64,000 nt of DNA, from NCBI GenBank assembly GCA_021531755.1, contig JADYUK010000007.1, positions 62,001-126,000 on the forward strand. Reading direction: 5' to 3'. The position numbers and the translations under genes are program-made. Of the stretch, positions 35,225 to 43,672 are shown piece after piece (the stretch's first letter is position 1; each line of letters starts with the position of its first letter). The notes below the pieces were generated by a model. That model saw only the letters and a list, made by a program, of their open reading frames with translations. It did no database searches and was not told the origin of the DNA. This stretch comes from Hoylesella loescheii. GTDB lineage: Bacteria; Bacteroidota; Bacteroidia; Bacteroidales; Bacteroidaceae.

Positions 35225-35482
35225 TTACATGTACCAGGTTTCAAGTATTGTTTTTAACAAAGGCTGCGCATACTCTTCAGCTTCTTCTTCTGAAATCTCT
35301 GTTCGTTCATCATATCCCCAATCATTTACGAACTCCATTCCTACCACAAAGGCAGCTTCGTCTCTTTCAAATGATTTAGCCCAATCATTGAAATCGGCTG
35401 AATCTTTAGCTTCGAGGTTACGTACTGTGTCGGTAAGATAATCTACCAACCAATCCTCTAATTCATTTTTAATGTTTATCAT
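35225..35482 (-). CDS. Small acidic cytoplasmic protein, unknown
   Basis: The 85-residue protein (MINIKNELEDWLVDYLTDTV) is rich in Asp and Glu, mostly helical in appearance and has no signal peptide or membrane segment. No family was recognised. It is tightly packed between the HTH gene (5 bp before) and the secreted repeat protein (3 bp after), so it is very probably translated from the same mRNA. Its acidic, DNA-mimic-like composition is compatible with a partner of the regulator, which is speculation. Confidence 0.65.
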   Translation of the reverse strand: MINIKNELEDWLVDYLTDTVRNLEAKDSADFNDWAKSFERDEAAFVVGMEFVNDWGYDERTEISEEEAEEYAQPLLKTILETWYM

Positions 35483-35487
35483 TTTGA

Positions 35488-36132
35488 TTATTTTATTATG
35501 TTATATTTATTGTAAAAATGCTTAAAGACAAATCTTAATGTGTACTCCCATTCTTCTTTCGTCTTATAATCCAGTTTGATATTGATAAGATTCGGACATA
35601 GAATGATAAATTTCCAAAGATCAACCTTTAAGCCTGATTTTTCATCAGTTATTCTGTTGACTGTTGCAGTCTGAGCCAAATTACAATTTACCTTATCAAA
35701 TAACAAATCGCCCACTGAAAATGTTATATTAAAGGGACTTAGGAAGTATTCAGGTATAGGTATTTCCTTTGGAATGTCCAACGGACGACCGAAGAAAATT
35801 GACGGCTCAACTCCAAGCTTCGCCAGAACCTTTGGAACGACTTCCACAAACTGTGAAACAGCCATACGTTCAGCAATCTCTTTTAATGCCGTCTCATCTT
35901 CAACTCCAGATAGCATTTGGTCATTTGCTATATCGATAAAGAAGTTGTGATTCAAAACTCTTGAAATCAACCCAAGTTGTGCTGTGTCCAAAGATGAACG
36001 TTCATATATTTTATATACATTCGCACGTTCACAGCATATCATTTCGCCAAATTTCTTTGCCGAAAGACCTTGGCGTTCAACTTCTTCTTTGATCAGTTGG
36101 CCTATCTTTTTATGTGTCTCTGAAGTTATCAT
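35488..36132 (-). CDS. HTH (XRE-like) regulator with unknown C-terminal domain
   Basis: The 214-residue protein opens with a helix-turn-helix of a type common in Bacteroidetes (KIGQLIKEEVERQGLSAKKF, ERANVYKIYERSSLDTAQL, VLNHNFFIDIA; residues ~8-70). The C-terminal 100 residues, with a YFLSPFNITFSVGDLLFD segment and an aromatic end (FKHFYNKYNIIK), match nothing I can name. It is the first gene of the AT-rich unit 34829-36132 and may regulate it. Base composition is visibly lower in G+C than in flanking genes, which suggests a separate origin. Confidence 0.75.
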   Translation of the reverse strand: MITSETHKKIGQLIKEEVERQGLSAKKFGEMICCERANVYKIYERSSLDTAQLGLISRVLNHNFFIDIANDQMLSGVEDETALKEIAERMAVSQFVEVVPKVLAKLGVEPSIFFGRPLDIPKEIPIPEYFLSPFNITFSVGDLLFDKVNCNLAQTATVNRITDEKSGLKVDLWKFIILCPNLINIKLDYKTKEEWEYTLRFVFKHFYNKYNIIK

Positions 36133-36625
36133 GGTGCAAAGTTACTTTAATAAAATCAAAAAGAAGAAGAAAAATGTCTCCTTTGAGGATACATCATCAT
36201 TTTATACCAATTAAAGCTTGGATAATTGATTGTTGCAAGCGTCAAATCCTATCGGTTCAGGAGTCAGCAGCAAAAAAAAAAACAGTGTCAGCTACGAATC
36301 ACAAAAAGCATAACTAACCCCTTGAACAGTAGGATGACAGAGCCCTGCTGCTATGCCACATTAGCGGTGAGTGTGGCACCGGCATTGTGAGTGGAGTCGG
36401 ATAATGCCAGGGAGCAATGTGGCAGGACTGGGCAAGCAGAATGGCGGCGACTGGGCGTTTCTGCTTACAATGTGATTAGGCCATGCCTCACGAGAATGAA
36501 GAATATTTGTGCGGGCGAACCGAAGCCGGAAAATACGCCAGAATTCTGATTCCTCGGCAAACCGCTGACTGACAGACGTTTATGCCAGACGAGGAGACTG
36601 AGGGGTGATTCCACACAGCCTCAAC

Positions 36626-36720
36626 GGTAGCTTTTCGGGGGCTTAAAGGTAGCCTTTTGGGGACTCAAAGGTAGCGTTTAGGAGCCTGAATGGTAGCCTT
36701 TGGCTGTCGAAAGGCTACGA
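36626..36720. repeat. Four degenerate 22-bp repeats ending in a hairpin
   Basis: GGTAGC recurs at 36626, 36648, 36670 and 36692, an exact 22-bp period, in units of the form TCAAAGGTAGCCTTTTGGGG. The last unit forms a 9-bp perfect hairpin with an inverted copy: GTAGCCTTT (36693-36701) and AAAGGCTAC (36710-36718). The surrounding gap 36133-37230 is over 1 kb, with no credible gene. Confidence 0.85.
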
Positions 36721-36770
36721 ATCACGGGGCCATAGATGCGGCATCGTGAGCTAAAACAGTACCTTTTGCC

Positions 36771-36786
36771 GCCCGACGGGCTTTTT
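36771..36786 (+). terminator. Small intrinsic-terminator-like hairpin
   Basis: GCCCGACGGGC followed by five T. The stem is only 4 bp, so it is weak. It lies upstream of the carB promoter. Confidence 0.3.
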
Positions 36787-37002
36787 CTGCCGCTATGAAC
36801 GGCATGGAGAGGGCGGTCTATGGACATGAAAACGGGCAAAAAAGCTGACAAAAACGTGGAGTCAAAATGTCAGCAGGATACCATCATGGATGGAATAATG
36901 TCATGGCATGATTGGAGGACGGGGGTGGGAGAAGTCATGGGGACGGAGATGACTGGAAATGGACAATTATATCTCTCACAAGAAAAAAAATCGGGAAAAG
37001 CG

Positions 37003-37033
37003 TCTGTAATCCGAGAAAAAATCATTAACTTTG
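37003..37033 (+). promoter_or_regulatory. Bacteroidetes promoter of carB
   Basis: TCTG at 37003-37006, a 19-bp spacer and TAACTTTG at 37026-37033. The start codon at 37231 leaves a leader of about 190 nt, long enough for control at the RNA level. Confidence 0.65.
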
Positions 37034-37230
37034 TCATCTGAAACAGACGGTGGGCAAGGCAGCCCTGCCACAGGTGCGTGAGCCCTCCAGCCTCGTCCGC
37101 CTCTGTATTCGAATATTACAACCATACGTATCGGGAGCCGTGTCCGTTGTCATGCCTTGTGCGGGCTGGTGTCTCTCTCATTTCCCCACGCTTACATGCT
37201 TTCCTTGATTTTAACACAAAACAACATACA

Positions 37231-40200
37231 ATGAAGAAACAGATAAAGAAGGTTCTTGTCCTGGGCTCTGGCGCCCTGAAGATAGGACAGGCAGGTGAAT
37301 TTGACTACTCTGGCTCGCAGGCGCTGAAAGCGCTCCGCGAGGAGGGCATCCGTTCCGTACTCATCAATCCGAACGTGGCTACTATCCAGACCTCTGAGGG
37401 TATTGCTGACAAGGTTTATTTCCTGCCAGTCAATACCTTTTTTGTTACTGAGATTATCAAGAAGGAGCGCCCCGACGGCATCATGCTGGCATGGGGCGGA
37501 CAGACAGGTCTCAATGTTGGCACAGAGCTTTTCCAGACGGGAGTGCTCGAGAAGTATGGGGTGAGGGTGCTCGGTACGAGTGTCGAGGCCATCATGAACA
37601 CCGAGGACCGCGACCTCTTCGTGAAGGAGCTCAACAAGGTCGACCTCAAGGTGCCGGTATCGCAGGCGTGTGAGACGCTCGACGACGCTGTCGAGGCTGC
37701 ACGGAAGATTGGATATCCTATAATGATACGCTCGGCTTACGCGCTCGGCGGACTCGGCTCGGGTGTCTGCAAGACAGAGGCTGAGTTCAAGGAGATTGCC
37801 GAGTCGGCTTTCACATTCGCGCCACAGGTGCTCGTCGAGGAGAGCCTGAAGGGATGGAAGGAGATAGAGTTTGAGGTCATACGCGACGCCAATGACCACT
37901 GCTTCACCGTCGCATCGATGGAGAATTTTGACCCGCTCGGCATACATACGGGCGAGTCAATCGTCGTTGCCCCTACCTGCTCGCTCCGCGACGACCAGGT
38001 GAAGATGCTGCAGGAGCTCGCCGTGAAGTGTGTCAGACACCTCAACATCATAGGCGAGTGTAACATACAGTATGCCTTCAACGCTGAGACGAACGACTAT
38101 CGTATAATAGAAATCAACGCGCGTCTCTCACGCTCCTCTGCCCTCGCATCCAAGGCTACAGGCTATCCGCTGGCTTTCGTGGCAGCGAAAATCGCCCTCG
38201 GCTACACTCTCGACCAAATCGGCGAGATGGGTACCTCAAACTCTGCATACAAGGCTCCGGAGCTGGACTATATGATATGCAAGATTCCACGGTGGGACCT
38301 CTCAAAGTTTGTCGGTGTCAGCCATAAGCTCGGCTCGTCGATGAAGTCTGTCGGTGAGATAATGTCCATTGGCCGCTCGTTCGAGGAGATGCTCCAGAAG
38401 GGCCTCCGAATGATAGGACAGGGCATGCACGGCTTTGTCGGCAACGACCACACGAAATTCGAGAATCTCGACGAGGAGCTGTCCAATCCTACCGACCTCC
38501 GTATCTTCGCCATAGCGCAGGCACTCGAGGAGGGATACACGATAGAGCGCATAGAGGAACTGACAAAGATTGACCCATGGTTCATCGAGCGCATGAAGAA
38601 CATCGTGGACTTCAAGCACAGGCTTGAGGCGTATAACAGTCTTGAGGAGATAGAGCCCAGCGTGATGCGCGAGGCGAAGGCTCTCGGATTCTCTGACTTC
38701 CAGATAGCGCGATTCGTCCTGAAGGTTAGGGACAGCAACATGGAGAAGGAGAACCTCGCTGTACGCGCCTACCGCAAGCGCCACGGCATCCTCCCTGCCG
38801 TGAAGCGCATACCGACAGTGGCGTCAGAGCATCCTGAGCTGACAAACTATCTCTATGTGACATACCTCGCCGAGGGACATGACATAAACTATTATCCTAA
38901 CACGAAATCGGTCATCGTGCTCGGCTCGGGCGCCTACCGCATCGGCTCGTCGGTAGAGTTTGACTGGTGCTCGGTCAATGCCGTCACCACAGCGCGCAAG
39001 CTGGGGTATAAGTCGATAATGATAAACTACAACCCCGAGACCGTCTCCACTGACTATGACATGTGCGACCGCCTGTACTTCGACGAGCTGTCCTTTGAGC
39101 GTGTCCTCGATGTCATTGACCTCGAGTGTCCGCGCGGAGTGGTTGTCTCTGTCGGAGGACAGATACCTAACAACCTCGCCATGAAGCTCTTCCGCCAGGC
39201 TGTGCCTATTCTCGGAACATCACCGGTGTCTATCGACCGTGCCGAGAACCGCGGCAAATTCTCTGCCATGCTCGACCAGCTCGGCATAGACCAGCCGAAA
39301 TGGAGCGCGCTGACATCAATGGACGATATCCGCAAGTTCATCGACGAGGTGGGATATCCTGTCCTCGTGCGTCCGTCATACGTCCTCTCGGGCGCGGCGA
39401 TGAATGTCTGCCACGACGATGATGAGCTGAGACGATTCCTCGCCGCGGCATCAGAGGTGTCAAAGGAGTACCCCGTCGTCGTCTCACAGTTCATGACCGA
39501 GACCAACGAGATAGAGTTCGACGGTGTGGCACAGTGTGGAGAGATTGTAGAGTATGGCATCTCTGAGCATATCGAGTATGCCGGTGTACACTCTGGCGAC
39601 GCCACGATGACATTCCCTGCCCAGCAGATATCCTTCTCGACAATGCGCCAGATAAAGAAGATATCGCGCAAGATAGCCAAGGAGCTGAATATCTCCGGAC
39701 CGTTCAATATACAGTTCCTTGCCAAGGGACGCGATGTGAAAGTCATCGAGTGTAACCTTCGCGCGTCGCGCTCTTTCCCATTTGTCAGCAAGGTGTTGAA
39801 GCGCAATCTCATCGACACTGCCACACGCATCATGCTCGACGCGCCATTCCAGAAGGCGGAGAAGTCTGTCTTCGACATCGACCGCATGGGTGTCAAGGCG
39901 TCACAGTTCTCATTCAACCGCCTGCAGAATGCCGACCCTGTTCTCGGTGTCGACATGAGCTCGACAGGCGAGGTGGGATGTATGGGCGACACATTCGAGG
40001 AGGCTCTGCTCAACTCCATGTTATCAACAGGATATAAGATTCCGGCAAAGGACAAGGGCATCATGCTCTCAAGCGGCGGCGCCAAGGAGAAAGCGTCAAT
40101 GCTCGACGCCGCAAAGGCTCTCGTCAAGGCTGGGTATACGGTCTATGCCACAAAGGGTACGGCTGAGTATCTCAATGCCAACAACATCGCGGCGACGGCT

Positions 40201-40461
40201 GTCGGATGGCCCGACGAGGAGGGTACATGCGGACTGAACGTAATGGATATGATTCACGAGCATAAGTTCGACCTCATCGTCAATATACCTAAGAACCGCT
40301 CAAGCCGTGAGCTGACAAACGGGTACAGGATACGACGCGGGGCGATAGACCATAACATCCCGCTCATAACCAACGCACGCCTGGCGTCGGCATTCATAGA
40401 GGCTTTCTGCTCTATGAGCCTGAACGATATACAGATAAAGAGCTGGCAGGAATACGAATGA
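37231..40461 (+). CDS. carB: Carbamoyl-phosphate synthase large subunit
   Basis: The 1076-residue protein (start ATG 37231, MKKQIKKVLVLGSGALKIGQ; the frame is open further upstream but without homology) has the full family length. The duplicated ATP-grasp halves are visible: KVLVLGSGALKIGQAGEFDY in the first and SVIVLGSGAYRIGSSVEFDW in the second, with EINARLSRSSALASKATGYP and ECNLRASRSFPFVSKV as metal-binding ends. A C-terminal allosteric MGS-like domain follows (from about residue 940). It makes carbamoyl phosphate for pyrimidine and arginine synthesis, using ammonia from the CarA glutaminase. carA is not in the window. The gene stands alone between a promoter at 37003-37033 and a terminator at 40516-40554. 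Confidence 0.97.
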   Translation: MKKQIKKVLVLGSGALKIGQAGEFDYSGSQALKALREEGIRSVLINPNVATIQTSEGIADKVYFLPVNTFFVTEIIKKERPDGIMLAWGGQTGLNVGTELFQTGVLEKYGVRVLGTSVEAIMNTEDRDLFVKELNKVDLKVPVSQACETLDDAVEAARKIGYPIMIRSAYALGGLGSGVCKTEAEFKEIAESAFTFAPQVLVEESLKGWKEIEFEVIRDANDHCFTVASMENFDPLGIHTGESIVVAPTCSLRDDQVKMLQELAVKCVRHLNIIGECNIQYAFNAETNDYRIIEINARLSRSSALASKATGYPLAFVAAKIALGYTLDQIGEMGTSNSAYKAPELDYMICKIPRWDLSKFVGVSHKLGSSMKSVGEIMSIGRSFEEMLQKGLRMIGQGMHGFVGNDHTKFENLDEELSNPTDLRIFAIAQALEEGYTIERIEELTKIDPWFIERMKNIVDFKHRLEAYNSLEEIEPSVMREAKALGFSDFQIARFVLKVRDSNMEKENLAVRAYRKRHGILPAVKRIPTVASEHPELTNYLYVTYLAEGHDINYYPNTKSVIVLGSGAYRIGSSVEFDWCSVNAVTTARKLGYKSIMINYNPETVSTDYDMCDRLYFDELSFERVLDVIDLECPRGVVVSVGGQIPNNLAMKLFRQAVPILGTSPVSIDRAENRGKFSAMLDQLGIDQPKWSALTSMDDIRKFIDEVGYPVLVRPSYVLSGAAMNVCHDDDELRRFLAAASEVSKEYPVVVSQFMTETNEIEFDGVAQCGEIVEYGISEHIEYAGVHSGDATMTFPAQQISFSTMRQIKKISRKIAKELNISGPFNIQFLAKGRDVKVIECNLRASRSFPFVSKVLKRNLIDTATRIMLDAPFQKAEKSVFDIDRMGVKASQFSFNRLQNADPVLGVDMSSTGEVGCMGDTFEEALLNSMLSTGYKIPAKDKGIMLSSGGAKEKASMLDAAKALVKAGYTVYATKGTAEYLNANNIAATAVGWPDEEGTCGLNVMDMIHEHKFDLIVNIPKNRSSRELTNGYRIRRGAIDHNIPLITNARLASAFIEAFCSMSLNDIQIKSWQEYE

Positions 40462-40515
40462 CACGCCAACAAGGCAGTGGATAACGCCAACACCAGCCTG
40501 ACCATTTGACTGACA

Positions 40516-40560
40516 ACGCTGCCAGCGGCCATATCACAAGGTTGCTGGCAGCGTCTTTTG
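40516..40560 (+). terminator. Terminator of carB
   Basis: An 11-bp perfect stem ACGCTGCCAGC (40516-40526) / GCTGGCAGCGT (40544-40554), then CTTTTG, 54 bp after the stop codon. Confidence 0.8.
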
Positions 40561-40663
40561 GGGTGTATGGGCCGAGGCCCTATGCTGCGGGGACAGTGCC
40601 TCTGCCCTACCCTACCATGGCATCAGGCATAGGGATTTCCCCATGAAAATAGGGGAAAATTAT

Positions 40664-40694
40664 TTTGAGAATAGGGTTTTTATATGTACATTTG
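40664..40694 (+). promoter_or_regulatory. Bacteroidetes promoter of the epimerase operon
   Basis: TTTG at 40664-40667, 19-bp spacer, TACATTTG at 40687-40694: a full match to consensus. The start codon is 26 bp downstream. Confidence 0.85.
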
Positions 40695-40720
40695 CACCGT
40701 AAAACAAAAGGAACAGACAC

Positions 40721-41806
40721 ATGGGACAAGCTTTCTCTCACATTTACAGGACAATAATGATGGTGCTGTGCATAGGCATGGCACAACGGGCATGGTGCCA
40801 GGAGATTGAGGAGGTCTGCCTGACAAACGCCGCTTCCGGAATAAGCATGGAGGTCATAAACTACGGCTGCCGGATAAAAAGCCTGACGGTAGGAGGGAAA
40901 GACGTGGTGCTCGGATTCGATGATAACGAGGACTACAGGAGATACAAGCAGAATTTCGGCTCGGTTGTAGGAAGATATATCGGGCGCATCGTTGGCGGGA
41001 AGATGTCTATCGACGGCACTGAGTATAAGCTGCTAACTGGCGCCAACGGCGACTGCTCACACGGTGGGACACCGGGATTCGCACAGAAGATGTGGACCAT
41101 AACAAGCCGCAACGACTCGGCGGTGGCCATGAGATATATCTCGGCTGACGGGGAGAACGGTTTCCCGGGAGAGCTGACTCTCGTCGTCAGATACACACTG
41201 GAGAGCGACGGACTGCGCATTGACTATAGCGCGACGACAACCAAACCGACTGTGCTGAACCCTTCTAACCACTCGTTCTTCAACATATCGGGCGACCATG
41301 GCAAGGATATCCTCGACGAATGCCTGTGGATCGACGCGACGGAGATTGCGGCTTACGACAGGAACAAACGCGTCACAGGCGAGATGATGCGTGTGGAGGG
41401 GACTCCATTTGACTTCACCCGGCCGACGGAGATAGGCCGACGCATAGACGAGGCGAACGCACAGCTGGATGTCACAAAGGGCTACGACCACTGTTACAGG
41501 CTGAACACACAAGGACGGCTCGACACGCCTGCGGCAAGGATAACAGACACGCAATCGGGCATTACAATGGAGGTGTACACGACAGAGCCGGCCATGCAGA
41601 TATACACCGCCAACGGACATAACGGCTCGCTGATAGGGAAAGGGGGCATACCATACAAGAGAAGGAACGCGATATGCTTCGAGACAATGCACTTCCCCGA
41701 CTCGCCCAACAAGCCTCAATGGCCGTCGACTCTGCTAAGGCCAGGGGAGACATTCAAGAGCACGACAATATTCAGATTCAATAACGGGAAAGGGGAAAGG
41801 CAATGA
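40721..41806 (+). CDS. galM: Secreted aldose 1-epimerase (mutarotase)
   Basis: The 361-residue protein carries an N-terminal export signal (ending near RAWCQ), unlike cytoplasmic GalM. Family motifs are NYGCRIKSLTV at the start, the VVGRYIGRI substrate loop, NPSNHSFFNISG with the catalytic-region His, KGYDHCYRL, and the C-terminal base region FETMHFPDSPNKPQWPS. It interconverts alpha and beta anomers of aldohexoses such as galactose or glucose, here probably in the periplasm on sugars released by surface enzymes. Its last four bases (ATGA) overlap the start of the DUF2461 gene, so translation is coupled. Confidence 0.92.
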   Translation: MGQAFSHIYRTIMMVLCIGMAQRAWCQEIEEVCLTNAASGISMEVINYGCRIKSLTVGGKDVVLGFDDNEDYRRYKQNFGSVVGRYIGRIVGGKMSIDGTEYKLLTGANGDCSHGGTPGFAQKMWTITSRNDSAVAMRYISADGENGFPGELTLVVRYTLESDGLRIDYSATTTKPTVLNPSNHSFFNISGDHGKDILDECLWIDATEIAAYDRNKRVTGEMMRVEGTPFDFTRPTEIGRRIDEANAQLDVTKGYDHCYRLNTQGRLDTPAARITDTQSGITMEVYTTEPAMQIYTANGHNGSLIGKGGIPYKRRNAICFETMHFPDSPNKPQWPSTLLRPGETFKSTTIFRFNNGKGERQ

Positions 41807-42468
41807 GACAGATTCTCGATTTCATGCTACAGCTTGCTGAGAACAACAACAAGCCATGGTTCGACAGCCATAAGGACGAATACCTCAATGTGAAAGGGAA
41901 GTTTGACGGACTGGCCATGGACTTCATGAGGCGCATAGAACAGTTCGACCCAAGGGTGAACAGCCTCGGACTGAAGGATATAACATACCGGATATACCGC
42001 GACATACGTTTCACACAGGACAAGAGACCATACAAATGGCATCTCGGGGCTTATGTCTGCCCTCGCGGGAAGAAATCGGGAATGGCGGGATATTACTTCC
42101 ATCTCGAACCAGCGACAGAGACATTCTTCATCTGTGGCGGACTGTACAATCCGGACAAGGAGACCGTCAAGAGCGTCAGGGAGGAGATAATGTGCGAGCC
42201 GGAGGCTTTCGACAAGGCCGTGAAGGCATGTGAGGGATTCTCACTGCCATGGGAGAACGCGCTGAAAAGGACACCTAACGGATTCTCACCCGACGACCCT
42301 CACGCTGACTATTACAGGCTGAGAAGCTACGAGATGATGCGGGATATCACAGTGGACGATGTCATGAGACCTGACTTCATCGACTATGCTGCCGAGGAGC
42401 TGAGACGTTTGCAGCCGTTCAATGAGATTCTGAACCGCTGCTACGACTACGCCCACGAGATTGGATAA
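41803..42468 (+). CDS. DUF2461 family protein
   Basis: The 221-residue cytoplasmic protein is full length for DUF2461 (TIGR02453), recognised by the opening LQLAENNNKPWFDSHKDEY, the central YRIYRDIRFTQDKRPYK and the GYYFHLEPATETFFICGGLY segment. The biochemical role of the family is not known. It overlaps the epimerase by ATGA and is followed after 53 bp by a beta-barrel gene. Confidence 0.93.
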   Translation: MRQILDFMLQLAENNNKPWFDSHKDEYLNVKGKFDGLAMDFMRRIEQFDPRVNSLGLKDITYRIYRDIRFTQDKRPYKWHLGAYVCPRGKKSGMAGYYFHLEPATETFFICGGLYNPDKETVKSVREEIMCEPEAFDKAVKACEGFSLPWENALKRTPNGFSPDDPHADYYRLRSYEMMRDITVDDVMRPDFIDYAAEELRRLQPFNEILNRCYDYAHEIG

Positions 42469-42521
42469 CAACTGGAAACAGGAACAACAATTATGCATAC
42501 ATACTAAAAAAACTGACAATC

Positions 42522-43244
42522 ATGAAGAAGACTATTTTACTTACAATGCTCATGCTGATGACATGCCTCGCTGGCAACGCACAGCACTTCAAGAACAGCA
42601 GATACTATGACAGCAAGACGGGAAGCCTCAACTACAACCAGAGATATGGTGACACATGGAGCAACCGCTACCGTTATCACATCGACCCGTACAACTATTA
42701 CGGCCTGCGCCTCGGCCTCAACTTAGGCACAGTGCAGAGCGACGACCCTTGGCTCGACGGCGGAAAGACGCGCTCCGGACTGAACATAGGGGCTGTCATG
42801 GGCATATCTCTCTCACAGTACACACCGCTCTACTTTGAGACAGGACTGATGTACACTGAGAAAGGCGGCAAGCAGGGTAGCGGAAACAACAAGATAACAT
42901 ACGCGCTGAACTACCTTGAGGTGCCGCTGCTCGTCAAATACTTGTACTCGCCCGACGGACATTTTGCCGTGCAGCCATACCTCGGAGGTTATCTCGCATG
43001 CGGTGTGAGCGGCAAGATAAAGAATTTCCATGACCGCGCGGCTTACAACTCTTTCGGTGATGACATGGAGGGGCTGCCACGTTTCCAGAGATTCGACGGC
43101 GGATTGAAGTTCGGATGTGGTGTCAGCTACGATGTCCTCTATGCTGATATCTGCTACTCGTACGGCTTGTCGAACATCTCGCACGATTATTTCGACTCGT
43201 CCCACAACTCTGTGTTCTCCCTCAATATTGGTGTGAACTTCTGA
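42522..43244 (+). CDS. PorT-like outer-membrane beta-barrel protein
   Basis: The 240-residue protein has a signal peptide (LMLMTCLAGNAQ) and, from about residue 60, alternating amphipathic strands with a closing aromatic (LNIGVNF), typical of 8-strand barrels of the PorT/OMP_b-brl_2 type. The G-L-R-L-G-L-N-L-G opening strand and YFETGLMYTEKGG are characteristic. Function is unknown. Third gene of the epimerase operon. Confidence 0.82.
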   Translation: MKKTILLTMLMLMTCLAGNAQHFKNSRYYDSKTGSLNYNQRYGDTWSNRYRYHIDPYNYYGLRLGLNLGTVQSDDPWLDGGKTRSGLNIGAVMGISLSQYTPLYFETGLMYTEKGGKQGSGNNKITYALNYLEVPLLVKYLYSPDGHFAVQPYLGGYLACGVSGKIKNFHDRAAYNSFGDDMEGLPRFQRFDGGLKFGCGVSYDVLYADICYSYGLSNISHDYFDSSHNSVFSLNIGVNF

Positions 43245-43373
43245 CACTCTCCCGCCCTGCCGATATCAGCACATCGCAGAACAGGGCATGACCCACACAA
43301 CATTACAGGCCTCAACGCTCGCCATCAGAAAGGATAGCGACACAGCATGAGGCCCAACCATACAAGACAAAGA

Positions 43374-43421
43374 CAGCCACGAAGACGGAAAAGGCTATAC
43401 GCCCGCTCCACTTCGTGGCTG
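43374..43421 (+). terminator. Terminator of the epimerase operon
   Basis: An 11-bp perfect stem CAGCCACGAAG (43374-43384) / CTTCGTGGCTG (43411-43421), followed by an alternating TA tract. Confidence 0.75.
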
Positions 43422-43487
43422 GTATATATATATAATATTATGTGGAAATACTACGCTATCCTAGAAGAGACCAAGCCTACTTGTCCA

Positions 43488-43516
43488 CAGTTGCGTCTCT
43501 TCGAGACTGTGGACAA
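43488..43516. repeat. Dispersed 29-bp repeat, copy A
   Basis: The segment CAGTTGCGTCTCTTCGAGAC and its continuation TGTGGACAA recurs exactly at 63248-63276. It has a GTCTC-TTC-GAGAC palindromic core. Confidence 0.9.
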
Positions 43517-43544
43517 TAGCAAGCTCATGGTTCGCTGCTCCATA

Positions 43545-43620
43545 GGTTGACTTCGTCTTCCTCTGTCACGACTCGGCAATATTCAAGCAAGCTTGATATT
43601 GCTCTCGCCCCTCCAGCTTA
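43545..43620. repeat. Single relative of the 74-bp repeat family
   Basis: The first 32 bp are identical to the repeat units at 29768-29989. The central hairpin arms then differ (GCAATAT-T-CAAG, loop CAAG, CTTG-ATATTGC) but still pair, better than in the tandem copies. Confidence 0.85.
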
Positions 43621-43672
43621 ACTCACAGCTTGTTCTTGATTTGTTCTTTCGTTAAGGATGCACCTACTCTCG

